A stretch of DNA of 64,000 bases from positions 124,001 through 188,000 of the forward strand of contig JBBCJU010000008.1 of assembly GCA_037190145.1 (NCBI GenBank), read 5' to 3'. Of this stretch, positions 41,858 to 50,363 are shown piece after piece (position 1 is the stretch's first letter; each line of letters begins with the position of its first letter). The notes beneath the pieces are model-generated. The model was not told the origin of the DNA. It saw only the letters and a program-made list of their open reading frames with translations, and did no database searches. The stretch comes from 55-13 sp037190145 (GTDB taxonomy: Bacteria; Armatimonadota; Fimbriimonadia; Fimbriimonadales; Fimbriimonadaceae). A program made the position numbers and the translations under genes.

Positions 41858-42991
41858 CTAGGCCAGCTGATATTTCGCCGTAAGCTCAGGCCAAGTGCCC
41901 TGCTCGATGGCGGTTCGAATATCTTCCATCAAGCGAGCATAGAAGGCTAAATTGTGGAGAGTAGCAATTCGGCCAGCTAAAGGTTCTCCCGCTTTGAATA
42001 GGTGGCGAACATATGCGGCAGAATAGCGTTCTGTCGCGGGAAAGACGCTGTGTTCATCAAAAGGTGAGTCGTGTTCTGCCCATTTCTTGCCCATGGCATT
42101 TACCCTGCCTTGAAGTGTATAGAGAGCATGGTGGCGTGCCATTCGAGTGGGAAGGACGCAGTCAAACATATCAATTCCGCAACTCACCGCATGCAAAATG
42201 TCTTGGGGGTGTCCTACGCCCATCAGGTATCGAGGCTTATCCTTAGGGAGCAATGGGGCCGCAAATTTCACTACTGGATACTGCATTTCAGTAGGCTCTC
42301 CAACGCTAACCCCTCCAACGGCAAATCCATCAAAAGGCAAGCTGGTGATGTACTCCGCTGACTCTCGCCGAAGGTCTTCGTGGACTCCTCCCTGAACAAT
42401 GCCAAAAACGGCTTGGGAATGTGAGGAAGGTTTGGACTGAGAATCTTCGCCATGACGCCGAGCCGCCAAGTTCCTTGGTGCCCAAAGGTGAGTCAAACGC
42501 ATGGCCTCGGCTGCTTCCTCACGGCTGCAAGGATAGGGTGGACATACATCCAAGGCCATGCTGATATCGACTCCGAGTTGTCCCTGAATCTGAATCGAAC
42601 GTTCAGGGGTGAGGAAATGCTCTGATCCATCGAGATGAGACTTGAAAGAAACTCCCTCTTCTGTGATCTTTCTCATATGCGAGAGACTCATGACTTGGTA
42701 GCCCCCCGAATCCGTTAGGATTGGGCCCTTCCAGCTCATGAAACGATGGAGTCCGCCTAACTTCTCCACAAGTTCTGAGGTCGGACGCAACGAAAGGTGA
42801 TATGTGTTAGACAGGATCAGGCGATAGCCCAAAGCCTCTAGGTCTTCGCTGCCAACTGTCTTTACCGTCCCCTGAGTGCCGACCGGCATAAAGGTGGGGG
42901 TTTCCACAACCCCATGGGGAGTGTGCATTCGTCCCCTTCTGGCCCCAGTATGTGGGCAGGTTGCAATCAGTTCGTAGCGGATAGAGGACAC
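41858..42991 (-). CDS. tgt: tRNA-guanine transglycosylase lacking the zinc cysteines
   Basis: Tgt exchanges guanine-34 of tRNA(Asp/Asn/His/Tyr) for preQ1. The 377-residue protein has the general-base motif ILTDSGGYQVMSL, FGIVQGGVHEDLR, GFAVGGVSVGEP and the nucleophile Asp in MFDCVLPTRMARH. The C-terminal zinc site is altered. Where other bacterial enzymes have CxCxxC before YSRAYL, this one has SVFPAT (PFDEHSVFPATERYSAAYV), so all three Cys are missing. The His of TLHNLAFYARLM remains. The rest is well conserved, so it is probably active with a restructured zinc-free loop. QueF in this window supplies preQ1. Confidence 0.93.
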   Translation of the reverse strand: MSSIRYELIATCPHTGARRGRMHTPHGVVETPTFMPVGTQGTVKTVGSEDLEALGYRLILSNTYHLSLRPTSELVEKLGGLHRFMSWKGPILTDSGGYQVMSLSHMRKITEEGVSFKSHLDGSEHFLTPERSIQIQGQLGVDISMALDVCPPYPCSREEAAEAMRLTHLWAPRNLAARRHGEDSQSKPSSHSQAVFGIVQGGVHEDLRRESAEYITSLPFDGFAVGGVSVGEPTEMQYPVVKFAAPLLPKDKPRYLMGVGHPQDILHAVSCGIDMFDCVLPTRMARHHALYTLQGRVNAMGKKWAEHDSPFDEHSVFPATERYSAAYVRHLFKAGEPLAGRIATLHNLAFYARLMEDIRTAIEQGTWPELTAKYQLA

Positions 42992-43039
42992 GCAGAGATT
43001 GTGGCAAAACCGAGGGGCTCTGCTAAGGACTTCAAACGG

Positions 43040-43576
43040 TTACATCTGAAACCCGGATGATTTTGCTTGAGCTTCGGACGCTTTGATTTGTTCGATCCGC
43101 TCCATAACATGCTTTTTCTTCATCCCGATTCCACTTCGCACTCCATATTTCTTCATCTCGTTGCTCGCGATTTGTTGCATCACGATGTAGCCAAAAATGC
43201 CGCAGCAAAGCCACGAAAAAAGTGCGGTTAAAACGGAAGCCAAAATCGCTTGCCCGGGAGTCCAGTCTTTACCTAAGGCGATCTTCCTGTTGTAGATGTA
43301 GCTGCAAGCACCAACAGCCGCAAGCATGATAACCAAGTAGATGCCATAGAAGACAAAAAGTAGCTCTGGGGGACTGTCATTCCAAAGGGGAGCAAAGCCA
43401 ATAAAACGCCCGCAGGTGGCTAACACCACGTTTAGGGCAAATACATAGTTCAACCCTGAATAACCCTCGTAAAGGGCCAGAAGCTTGTCCGAAGTTCCGT
43501 ACCCACCTCGCGGATACTCCGCGAACTGCACCGGAGGTTGCTGGCTTGGATCAGGAACAGGGGGTACTTCAGACAT
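43040..43576 (-). CDS. hypothetical membrane protein, 178 residues
   Basis: A Pro/Gln-rich cytoplasmic N-terminus (MSEVPPVPDPSQQPPVQFAE) is followed by three predicted membrane helices (~residues 40-62, 70-92 and 104-128). The C-terminus is basic and helical (KKYGVRSGIGMKKKHVMERIEQIKASEAQ). The layout resembles small DUF4190/TM2-like membrane proteins, but no family is assigned. It is divergent from serC and lies 48 bases from tgt, with which it may be cotranscribed. Confidence 0.65.
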   Translation of the reverse strand: MSEVPPVPDPSQQPPVQFAEYPRGGYGTSDKLLALYEGYSGLNYVFALNVVLATCGRFIGFAPLWNDSPPELLFVFYGIYLVIMLAAVGACSYIYNRKIALGKDWTPGQAILASVLTALFSWLCCGIFGYIVMQQIASNEMKKYGVRSGIGMKKKHVMERIEQIKASEAQAKSSGFQM

Positions 43577-43632
43577 CTACGTTGAAGAGACGAACAACGA
43601 GTTGCATGAGAACTTAGATAAACTCACATAAA

Positions 43633-44727
43633 ATGAGCCAGCCATACAATCGCGTTTTTAATTTCTCCGCCGGACCATGTACCTTGCCGGTCGAAGTTTT
43701 AGAAGAAGCTAAAGAAGATCTTCTGAACTATAAGGGAACCGGCATGAGTGTGATGGAGATGAGTCATCGCTCTAAAGCCTATGAAAAAATTATTGGAGAA
43801 GCAGAGGCAGACCTTCGGAGTCTCATGGCTATTCCAGATAACTACAAGGTTCTCTTCTTGCAAGGTGGGGCCAGCACTCAATTCGCTACCCTACCGATGT
43901 CGTACTTACCTGAAGGGAAGATTGCGGACTATGTGATTACAGGGGCCTGGGGGAAGAAGGCTTTGGAGTCGGCGAAGATCTATGGGGCAACCAAGACAGT
44001 CTTCGATGCCAAGGCCGATAACTATAATCAGGTTCCCGATTTGGCCGCTTTGGATTACAGCGAAAATCCTGCTTACATTCATTTCACAAGCAATGAGACG
44101 ATTCAGGGAGTCCAGTTCAAGTCTGATCCTACATTGAGCGCTCCTGTGGTCTGCGATATGTCTTCGGATATTCTCTCGCGTCCGGTAGATGTTTCGAAGT
44201 ACGCCGTAGTCTATGCAGGAGCTCAGAAGAACATGGGACCAGCCGGTGTCACTGTGGTTATCCTTCGCAATGATGTTATTGAAAGTGGACCTTCAGGTCT
44301 GGCGCCGATGTTCGACTATAAGGTCCATGCTGAAAATGGCTCCATGTACAACACTCCCGCTTGTTGGAGCATCTACATGTGCGGCTTGGTATACAAATAC
44401 CTCCTCAGAAACGGTGGTCTTGAGGCATCACAAGCTAGAAACGAAGCCAAAGCCAAGGTTCTCTATGACGCAGTAGAAAACTCGGGCGGTTTCTTCAATG
44501 GTCATGCTCTCGCGGATTGCCGATCTACCATGAATGTCACCTTCACGTTGCCAAGTGACGAGCTGACTAACCAGTTTGTAAAGGAAACGGAAGCGAACGG
44601 ACTTGATGGACTAAAAGGGCACCGATCTGTCGGAGGCTGCCGCGCAAGCATTTACAATGCATTCCCAATCGAGGGGTGTGAAACGTTGGCATCGGCAATG
44701 AAAGACTTCGCCACGAAGAACGGCTAA
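43633..44727 (+). CDS. serC: phosphoserine aminotransferase
   Basis: A 364-residue PLP enzyme that converts 3-phosphohydroxypyruvate and glutamate into phosphoserine; it may also serve pyridoxal phosphate synthesis. Signatures: FNFSAGPCTLPVEVLEEA, GTGMSVMEMSHRSKAYEKI, LFLQGGASTQFATLPMS, HFTSNETIQGVQF, DMSSDILSRPVDVSKYAVVYAGAQKNMGPAGV with the PLP lysine in GAQKN, and GLKGHRSVGGCRASIYNA. Complete. Confidence 0.97.
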   Translation: MSQPYNRVFNFSAGPCTLPVEVLEEAKEDLLNYKGTGMSVMEMSHRSKAYEKIIGEAEADLRSLMAIPDNYKVLFLQGGASTQFATLPMSYLPEGKIADYVITGAWGKKALESAKIYGATKTVFDAKADNYNQVPDLAALDYSENPAYIHFTSNETIQGVQFKSDPTLSAPVVCDMSSDILSRPVDVSKYAVVYAGAQKNMGPAGVTVVILRNDVIESGPSGLAPMFDYKVHAENGSMYNTPACWSIYMCGLVYKYLLRNGGLEASQARNEAKAKVLYDAVENSGGFFNGHALADCRSTMNVTFTLPSDELTNQFVKETEANGLDGLKGHRSVGGCRASIYNAFPIEGCETLASAMKDFATKNG

Positions 44728-44741
44728 GGTACAAACGTTCG

Positions 44742-45470
44742 GTGAACGCCCCGGCACAACCATCCGGGGTCTACTCCATGCACAAAGGATCGCGATTTCA
44801 AAGGAGCTTCGGTCCCGGACTTCAGGCTGTTCGGGACCATATCAAGCCCTTTCTAGCGATCCAAATCTGTGTGGTTTTGGCGGTCGTTGCTTACTACCAA
44901 ATTCCGAGTTTTGCAGAGTTCGCAGGAACCTTGGCAAGTTGGAAGGTTGCGGGTGGATTGATGTTCTCGTTTCTTTCCACTATGGTTGCTGGGGCCGTTT
45001 TCCCTGAGGTTTTCAAAGCTCTCACTCGTGATCCCAGGCGCTTGCCGTTTCCTGAGTTTGCCTACATGTGCCTTGTGTTTGGAGGGAACGGTATCTTGGT
45101 CGATGTCTTCTATCAGCTTCAAAGCTATCTCTTTGGTGATGAAGCAAATTTTAGAACGGTGGCGATTAAGGTATTTGTTGATCAGGCCATTGCTTCATGG
45201 CTCTTGTTCCAATCCTATTTTCTGCTGATGATGCTCTTTCGAAGGTCAGGATTCAACATCGCCCGAATGCGTGATGGGCTACGTATGAATCCGTTTTTTC
45301 ACCAAATCTGGCCCATTATGGTAGTTGGATGGGCGTTCTGGATTCCTGCTCTTTGTGGCATCTATGCGCTTCCCGCAAATCTTCAGTTCGTCCTGTTTCT
45401 ATTTGTTCAAGCCGCTTGGTCGCTTATCGTAGTTCATGTGGCAAAAAGTGGTGAGAAAGGACACGCATGA
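44742..45470 (+). CDS. hypothetical membrane protein, possibly Mpv17/PMP22-like
   Basis: A 242-residue protein with a GTG start, 14 bases after serC. Four or more hydrophobic segments are predicted (about residues 38-58, 70-88, 100-125 and 150-165), plus the C-terminal MNPFFHQIWPIMVVGWAFWIPALCGIYALP. The pattern of WP, a helix with W and P, then a final helix with QAAWS, resembles Mpv17/PMP22 proteins, but the match is by eye and weak. It overlaps the DUF554 gene by 4 bases (ATGA), so the two are translationally coupled. Confidence 0.65.
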   Translation: MNAPAQPSGVYSMHKGSRFQRSFGPGLQAVRDHIKPFLAIQICVVLAVVAYYQIPSFAEFAGTLASWKVAGGLMFSFLSTMVAGAVFPEVFKALTRDPRRLPFPEFAYMCLVFGGNGILVDVFYQLQSYLFGDEANFRTVAIKVFVDQAIASWLLFQSYFLLMMLFRRSGFNIARMRDGLRMNPFFHQIWPIMVVGWAFWIPALCGIYALPANLQFVLFLFVQAAWSLIVVHVAKSGEKGHA

Positions 45471-46189
45471 AAGGAACCCTTCTCAACACGGCTACGGTAG
45501 CCGTGGGAGCAACAATTGGCGCATTAGCCGGCAACCAAATTCCTGATAGCTATAAGGGCTTGGTTCTATCGGGGCTCGGTTTGGTTACGATGGGTTTGGG
45601 AGTCAAGCTCTTCCTTGAATCCAAAAAGGTCTTGGTAGTTGCGGGAGCGATTGCCCTTGGCGGAATCTTCGGGATGGCGATTGGGATTCAAGCCGGAATC
45701 GAAAGTTTTGCAGAGTGGGCTAAGGTCACTCTAGGTGGCGAAGGCCGATTTGCGGAAGGCTTGGTTACGGCTTCGGTTCTTTTCTGTATTGGCCCGACCA
45801 CGCTCTTGGGCTGTATTCAGGATGGTTTGGAGAAGAAGATGGATCTCCTCGCCCTTAAGTCCACGATGGATATGTTCGCGGCGATGTTCTTTGCTGCATC
45901 GATGGGGTGGGGGGTGTTGGCGAGTGCGGCAGTTGTTCTTGTGTTCCAGGGAGCTTTGACTCTAGCGGCGCGCTTCCTTCGACCCTTGGCTCATGACCAA
46001 GAACTTCTAGCCGAGGTGTCTGGAACCGGGGGCGTGATGATGTTGGCGATTGGTCTCGGATTGCTTGAGATTAAGAAGCTTCCAACCGCCGACTATCTTC
46101 CTGCAATCTTCTTAGCGCCGCTCATGGTTGTGGTGGGAAGAAGGATTATTCGGTCGAAGACCAAGCACGAATCGACTCAAACCGAGTAG
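45467..46189 (+). CDS. DUF554 family membrane protein
   Basis: A 240-residue inner-membrane protein of the DUF554 (YdfK-like) family with about 7 helices. It starts MKGTLLNTATVAVGATIGALAGNQIPDSYKGLVLSGLGLVTMGLGVKL. The family block FAEGLVTASVLFCIGPTTLLGCIQDGL is intact, and GTGGVMMLAIGLGLLEIKKLPTADYLPAIFLAPLMVV is near the end. Function is unknown for the whole family; a transporter-like role is possible. It is the last gene of the serC-membrane protein-DUF554 run, 12 bases before the peptidase gene. Confidence 0.9.
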   Translation: MKGTLLNTATVAVGATIGALAGNQIPDSYKGLVLSGLGLVTMGLGVKLFLESKKVLVVAGAIALGGIFGMAIGIQAGIESFAEWAKVTLGGEGRFAEGLVTASVLFCIGPTTLLGCIQDGLEKKMDLLALKSTMDMFAAMFFAASMGWGVLASAAVVLVFQGALTLAARFLRPLAHDQELLAEVSGTGGVMMLAIGLGLLEIKKLPTADYLPAIFLAPLMVVVGRRIIRSKTKHESTQTE

Positions 46190-46201
46190 AACGTACAAAA
46201 C

Positions 46202-48355
46202 ATGATGCGCCCACGTCGAACCGGGTTCCTTTGCGCCATTCTGGCCCTTTCCGCAATTAGCTTGGGCCAAGACCGTTTACCCACCATGCCCAGATACGAT
46301 CGATACGTCCGACTTCGCAATCAGATTAACTCCTCCGTCAAACCCGGAGTGCTGCAGAACATCCGCTGGTCAGAAGATGGCAAGCGGTTGGGCTATGGAT
46401 TCGATGGCAAAAATTATGTATATGATCTTGCCGGGAAGAAGAAGACAGAGGGTGAGCTCCCTACCAATACAGCAGGGGGGGCAAACAATCAAAGGCGTGG
46501 GAACCCAGAGAGAGGTCGTCAGTTCGATACCGTCTTTACACCCGATGGAAAATTAAAGGCATTTCATAGAGATCGGAATGTGTATTTGTCTGCCGCCGAT
46601 GGCAAAAATGAGATTCCCATTACCACCGATGGCAACGCCAAGGATCGCACCAAGTATGGAATTGCGAGTTGGGTTTATGGGGAGGAATTGAATGTTCGGG
46701 AGGCGATGTGGTTTTCGCCCGATGGAAAGAAACTTGCCTTCTACAAATTCGATGAGAGCAAGGTATTGGACTATTTCTTGGCTATGGACCAAGGCAAGAT
46801 CCAGTCCACCATGGACATAGAGGCGTATCCCAAAGCGGGTGCACCAAACCCAGGTGTGACCCTTTTTGTATACGACGTTGAGTCCAAGAAAACGACCACC
46901 GTTGAAACAAGCTTTGAGAGTGGGATTGCCGATATTGGCCATTACGTTTACGATGTGAGATGGTCGCCCGATGGCAAGGAATTGTTGTTCAACCGCACCA
47001 ATCGCAAACAGAACACGCTGGAGTTCTGTGCGGCTGAGCCTGCAACTGGTAAATGCCGCACCATTATTCGCGAATCTTGGCCTGTAAGCTGGACCGAAAA
47101 CCATCCGGGAATCCGATTCTTGGAAGAGGATCGACCTGGCCCCAAACGCTTCATTTGGACTTCCGATCGAAATGGCTTTGGCAATTTGTACTTGTACGAT
47201 ATGAGCGGCAAGTTGTACAACGCAATCACAAGCAATCAGTTCGAAATGGGAGGGGTAACACGGGTCGATGTAAAGAAAAATACAGTCTGGTACACGGCTC
47301 GAAGCGGAGAGAATCCCTACCTAATGCAGCTTCACCGAGTAGGACTGGACGGAAAGGGAGACACGCGCCTGACTGATCCTAAATGGCACCATTCCGTGAA
47401 CCTTTCGCCGGATGGAAATTGGTTTACCGACACGATCACCCGTGTCAATGAACCGGCAGTGACTCGATTAGTGGACGGAAAAGGCAAAGTGATTGAAGAG
47501 TTGGCTAAGTATGACCTGACCAGATTCACTGAGCTTGGGCTGAAGCGGTCCGAGAGATTCACCTTCACCGCTGCCGATGGAAAAACACAATGCTGGGGCA
47601 CCCTGGAGTTCCCAAGCGACTTCGACCCATCCAAGAAGTATCCGCTCCTGGTCAGTGTCTATGCTGGACCTGAGTCAGGCGGAGGTGTTGAGAGTTTTGA
47701 TCTGCCAAACGCGATCACCGAGTTTGGATTCCTAGTTTGCTCTATCGAAGGTCGTGGACAGAATGGTCGCGGCAAGGCGTTCAAGGATGCTGTTTACGGA
47801 AAGTTGGGTGTCGTAGAGATCGACGACCAAGCCGCAGGGGTAAAGGAACTCGCGAAGCGGGCTTACGTAGATGGCGACAACGTCGGCATCTTTGGCACTT
47901 CCTATGGAGGCTATGCCAGCTTGATGGCGCTTGTCCGTCATCCCGAGACGTTCCGAGCCGCCTCTGCCTCCAGCTCCGTCACCGATTGGTTGAATTACGA
48001 CACGATCTATACCGAGCGGTACAACGGGCTGCCTTGGGATAACGAGAATAAAAGTGGCTACGAAGCGGGAAGCGCAATGCAATACGCCAAGGATATGAAG
48101 GGCAAGCTGCTCCTATTCTTTGGCACTGCCGACAACAACGTTCACCCCTCCAATACCTATCAATTCACCAAAGCTCTAGACAGAGCAGGGAAGTCATATG
48201 AGATGGCTGTAGGAACCGACGTGGGTCACGCAGGAGTGAACTTTAGTCGGATGTTAGAGTTCTTCGTAGATCACCTGATCGTGGGTCGTAAGAACGGGGC
48301 TCAAGTGGCTTGGAACAAGCGCGAATACAGGCGCGAAGTCGCGCGAAGAAAGTAA
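46202..48355 (+). CDS. exported dipeptidyl-peptidase IV-like S9 peptidase
   Basis: A 717-residue secreted or periplasmic serine peptidase. A signal peptide (LCAILALSAISLG) is followed by the eight-bladed propeller domain (DPPIV N-terminal family: VLQNIRWSEDGKRLGYGF, WVYGEELNVREAMWFSPDGKKLAFYKFDES). The alpha/beta-hydrolase domain ends the protein. The catalytic Ser is in IFGTSYGGYASL, the Asp in FGTADNNVHPSN and the His in VGHAGVNF. The EE pair in YGEELNVREAMWF fits the N-terminus-binding glutamates of DPP-IV, so X-Pro dipeptide release is likely. Confidence 0.93.
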   Translation: MMRPRRTGFLCAILALSAISLGQDRLPTMPRYDRYVRLRNQINSSVKPGVLQNIRWSEDGKRLGYGFDGKNYVYDLAGKKKTEGELPTNTAGGANNQRRGNPERGRQFDTVFTPDGKLKAFHRDRNVYLSAADGKNEIPITTDGNAKDRTKYGIASWVYGEELNVREAMWFSPDGKKLAFYKFDESKVLDYFLAMDQGKIQSTMDIEAYPKAGAPNPGVTLFVYDVESKKTTTVETSFESGIADIGHYVYDVRWSPDGKELLFNRTNRKQNTLEFCAAEPATGKCRTIIRESWPVSWTENHPGIRFLEEDRPGPKRFIWTSDRNGFGNLYLYDMSGKLYNAITSNQFEMGGVTRVDVKKNTVWYTARSGENPYLMQLHRVGLDGKGDTRLTDPKWHHSVNLSPDGNWFTDTITRVNEPAVTRLVDGKGKVIEELAKYDLTRFTELGLKRSERFTFTAADGKTQCWGTLEFPSDFDPSKKYPLLVSVYAGPESGGGVESFDLPNAITEFGFLVCSIEGRGQNGRGKAFKDAVYGKLGVVEIDDQAAGVKELAKRAYVDGDNVGIFGTSYGGYASLMALVRHPETFRAASASSSVTDWLNYDTIYTERYNGLPWDNENKSGYEAGSAMQYAKDMKGKLLLFFGTADNNVHPSNTYQFTKALDRAGKSYEMAVGTDVGHAGVNFSRMLEFFVDHLIVGRKNGAQVAWNKREYRREVARRK

Positions 48356-48395
48356 GCGTGTATCTTCCTTCTAATGCATAGGTAAGCCTCAATTC

Positions 48396-48455
48396 TCTAT
48401 CCCGAAGGGATGACATATGAAAAGCCCTAGGTTGCGACGAAGGAGCTACCTAGGG
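48396..48455 (+). repeat. left ~60-bp inverted terminal repeat of the REP-transposase element
   Basis: The segment begins TCTATCCCGAAGGGAT and contains the palindrome CCCTAGGT...ACCTAGGG (48425-48455) with core TTGCGACGAAGGAGC. It matches, inverted, 48995-49054. A further AACCCC-AGC-GGGGTT hairpin lies at 48473-48487. Confidence 0.85.
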
Positions 48456-48490
48456 AAGAGGAAGTCCGGGTCAACCCCAGCGGGGTTGCG

Positions 48491-48937
48491 TTAGTCCCAA
48501 ATGTATCGTTCATCCCATTCCACATCATGGGCATGTAGTAACGCTAGAAATTCTTCCTGAAATGTTCCGGTTTGATGGTGAGCCTCCTGGCTGAGGATGT
48601 ACCCCTTCACGATTGGGATTTGTGAATGACCGACCGAGAATATGCCGTAACCTCCCTGCCAGGCAAATTCCTTGACCTTTGGTTTAATCCAAATGCTGGA
48701 AGCACGCTTAAGCTCCTTGACATAGTCTGCCTGAGTAATGGTTCTGGACAAAATCGAGAGTATGTGAACATGGTCAGCAACTCCGCCTACCGTCAAAACT
48801 GGGCACCTTAGTTTGCGACTGATTCCGCCGAGCACTCTGTGGAGTTCGACTCGGAGACTACGGTCTACAAGATAAGGAACGCGGTTTTTAATTGAAAAGA
48901 CTGTATGGATGTTGACGGCAGATAGTGCCTGGGGCAT
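48491..48937 (-). CDS. IS200/REP-associated tyrosine (Y1) transposase
   Basis: A 148-residue Y1 HUH transposase. The metal-binding HUH motif is GVADHVHILSIL. The catalytic tyrosine helix lies near QGGYGIFSVGHSQIPIVKGYILSQEAHH, and the tail FQEEFLALLHAHDVEWDERYIWD is typical of this IS200-like subgroup. It is complete and uninterrupted. It is flanked on both sides by inverted ~60-bp REP-like palindromes, so it is either a single-copy domesticated RAYT or a small active element. It sits between a peptidase and a Rieske gene without disrupting either. Confidence 0.92.
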   Translation of the reverse strand: MPQALSAVNIHTVFSIKNRVPYLVDRSLRVELHRVLGGISRKLRCPVLTVGGVADHVHILSILSRTITQADYVKELKRASSIWIKPKVKEFAWQGGYGIFSVGHSQIPIVKGYILSQEAHHQTGTFQEEFLALLHAHDVEWDERYIWD

Positions 48938-48994
48938 GGATGGATCTTATACCAATGTAACCCGGTTGGGGTAATTGGTGTGGATATTGGTATC

Positions 48995-49054
48995 CCCAAG
49001 GTAGCTCCTTTGTCGCAACCTTGGGCTTCGCCTACAAAATCCCTTCGGGATAGA
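48995..49054 (-). repeat. right ~60-bp inverted terminal repeat of the REP-transposase element
   Basis: CCCAAGGT (48995-49002) and ACCTTGGG (49018-49025) form its palindrome, and TCCCTTCGGGATAGA closes it at 49054. It matches the left repeat in inverse orientation, with compensatory changes in the palindrome arms (CCCTAGGT versus CCCAAGGT). Confidence 0.85.
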
Positions 49055-49110
49055 TTATTCGCGGGCACCTCGTCTCGGCGGACCTATTACCTGTACGTCC
49101 ATACTCGGCT

Positions 49111-50193
49111 TCACCCCAAATACTGGCTCACCAACGTGTGGAAATGATGTGTGCCGGTTTCCCGCTTCGGTGAAAACCGGCCTCGGTCGTAGAACCTAGA
49201 CTGCACTCCCTTCTGCACCAACTCCACAACCTGCTCATCTTCGCGTTCGACTCGATCAAGCTCTGCTCCGGCACCTTGTCCCAGTCTTTCTTCTTTCCAA
49301 ACATAGCGAATAAAGCTCACCCGCGTCACATCTGGACCGAGAGGCTTAACCACATTGATTGATAATCCCCAAGGATAGAAGTTGAGCATTAGGTTCGGGA
49401 AGAACCAGTAGTAGTACGCTGCGATGCGGCGACCATAGTCGGGAGAGCTTTCGGGGAGGTCAAAGCAGTCCTCTCCGCTCTTTGCTTCGGCCAGTTGCAG
49501 ATTCCCTGTCTCAAAAAGCTCATATGCATAGGTTTCGTAGTCAATAGCCGCATTGAGAGAGGCGTGGATAAACGGGATGTGAAAGCCTTCTAGATAGTTG
49601 TCAACGTAGAGTGCCCAGTTTGATTTCACAAGATAGTCGCGGGTTCCTTCTTGAGCGAACCGGAACTCATGTAGAGGTAGCCAACTCAGTCTCTCCATCA
49701 TTGGGCGAAACCAATCTTCCATTCCTAGCTTTGGCTCTAGCGATGCAAAGTAGAATGGCCCCCAGTTGCCGAAGGGTACTTTGGGAAGGCTGTCGGCTGG
49801 AGTAGGGAAGCCGACAACTTCGGTGAATTCGGGCATGTGTTGGAATTCGCCATCCAACGCAAACCTTCGACCGTGATACCGACAGCGCAAGAATCGTTCG
49901 TTCCCAGCGCCCTCGCAGACGGTCATGCCCCGATGCGTGCAGACATTGCTGAGAAGGTGGACTTGATCATCGGTGTCCCGAGTCAGAAGTAAAGGTTCAT
50001 TTAGACATCCCTCCAGATAAGTGAATGGATAGACCGCGCCTGGAACCTTGACCGAATCTTGGTGCCCGATCCACTGCCAAGCTTTGGCAAAAATGGCATC
50101 CTTGCTCCGCTCAAACCAAGTCGAATCTTTATAGAAGGCACTCGGCAGGGTGGATGCGTATTCGATGCGAGGATCTACTTCGAGCTCGTGCAT
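49111..50193 (-). CDS. Rieske [2Fe-2S] ring-hydroxylating / choline-monooxygenase-like oxygenase, alpha subunit
   Basis: A ~360-residue oxygenase component. The Rieske cluster is bound by NVCTHRGMTVCEGAG and FLRCRYHGRRFALDG (CxH ... CxxH). The mononuclear iron site is the Asp/His facial set in YVDNYLEGFHIPFIHASL plus a later acidic residue. The catalytic domain pattern (AYYYWFFPNLMLNFYPWGLSINVVKPLGPD) resembles choline or carnitine monooxygenases and other quaternary-ammonium oxygenases. No reductase or ferredoxin partner is adjacent. Substrate is therefore unsettled. The ATG at 50193 is preferred to that at 50226. Confidence 0.88.
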   Translation of the reverse strand: MHELEVDPRIEYASTLPSAFYKDSTWFERSKDAIFAKAWQWIGHQDSVKVPGAVYPFTYLEGCLNEPLLLTRDTDDQVHLLSNVCTHRGMTVCEGAGNERFLRCRYHGRRFALDGEFQHMPEFTEVVGFPTPADSLPKVPFGNWGPFYFASLEPKLGMEDWFRPMMERLSWLPLHEFRFAQEGTRDYLVKSNWALYVDNYLEGFHIPFIHASLNAAIDYETYAYELFETGNLQLAEAKSGEDCFDLPESSPDYGRRIAAYYYWFFPNLMLNFYPWGLSINVVKPLGPDVTRVSFIRYVWKEERLGQGAGAELDRVEREDEQVVELVQKGVQSRFYDRGRFSPKRETGTHHFHTLVSQYLG

Positions 50194-50363
50194 GAACCAT
50201 TTTGACTCAGGTTCGTAGCATAACAACCCAGGACCTTCTTCACACTCAGGTAAATTTAAGTCTGCCCCAACAGGGGCAGTTATGATTGACCTCAGCTAAG
50301 ACTCCTAAATCTTTCCTACTTGCGCTGTCTCAGCGCTGTTCTTAGCATTTCCGAGGTTTCCCT

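Larger units (their letters stand above)
48396..49054. mobile_element. RAYT/IS200-type element (659 bp)
   Basis: One transposase gene is bounded by two inverted, imperfectly palindromic repeats of about 60 bp. Both ends share TCTATCCCGAAGGGAT and TTGCGAC(G/A)AAGGAGCTACC. No target duplication is expected for this family and none was seen. Confidence 0.75.
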
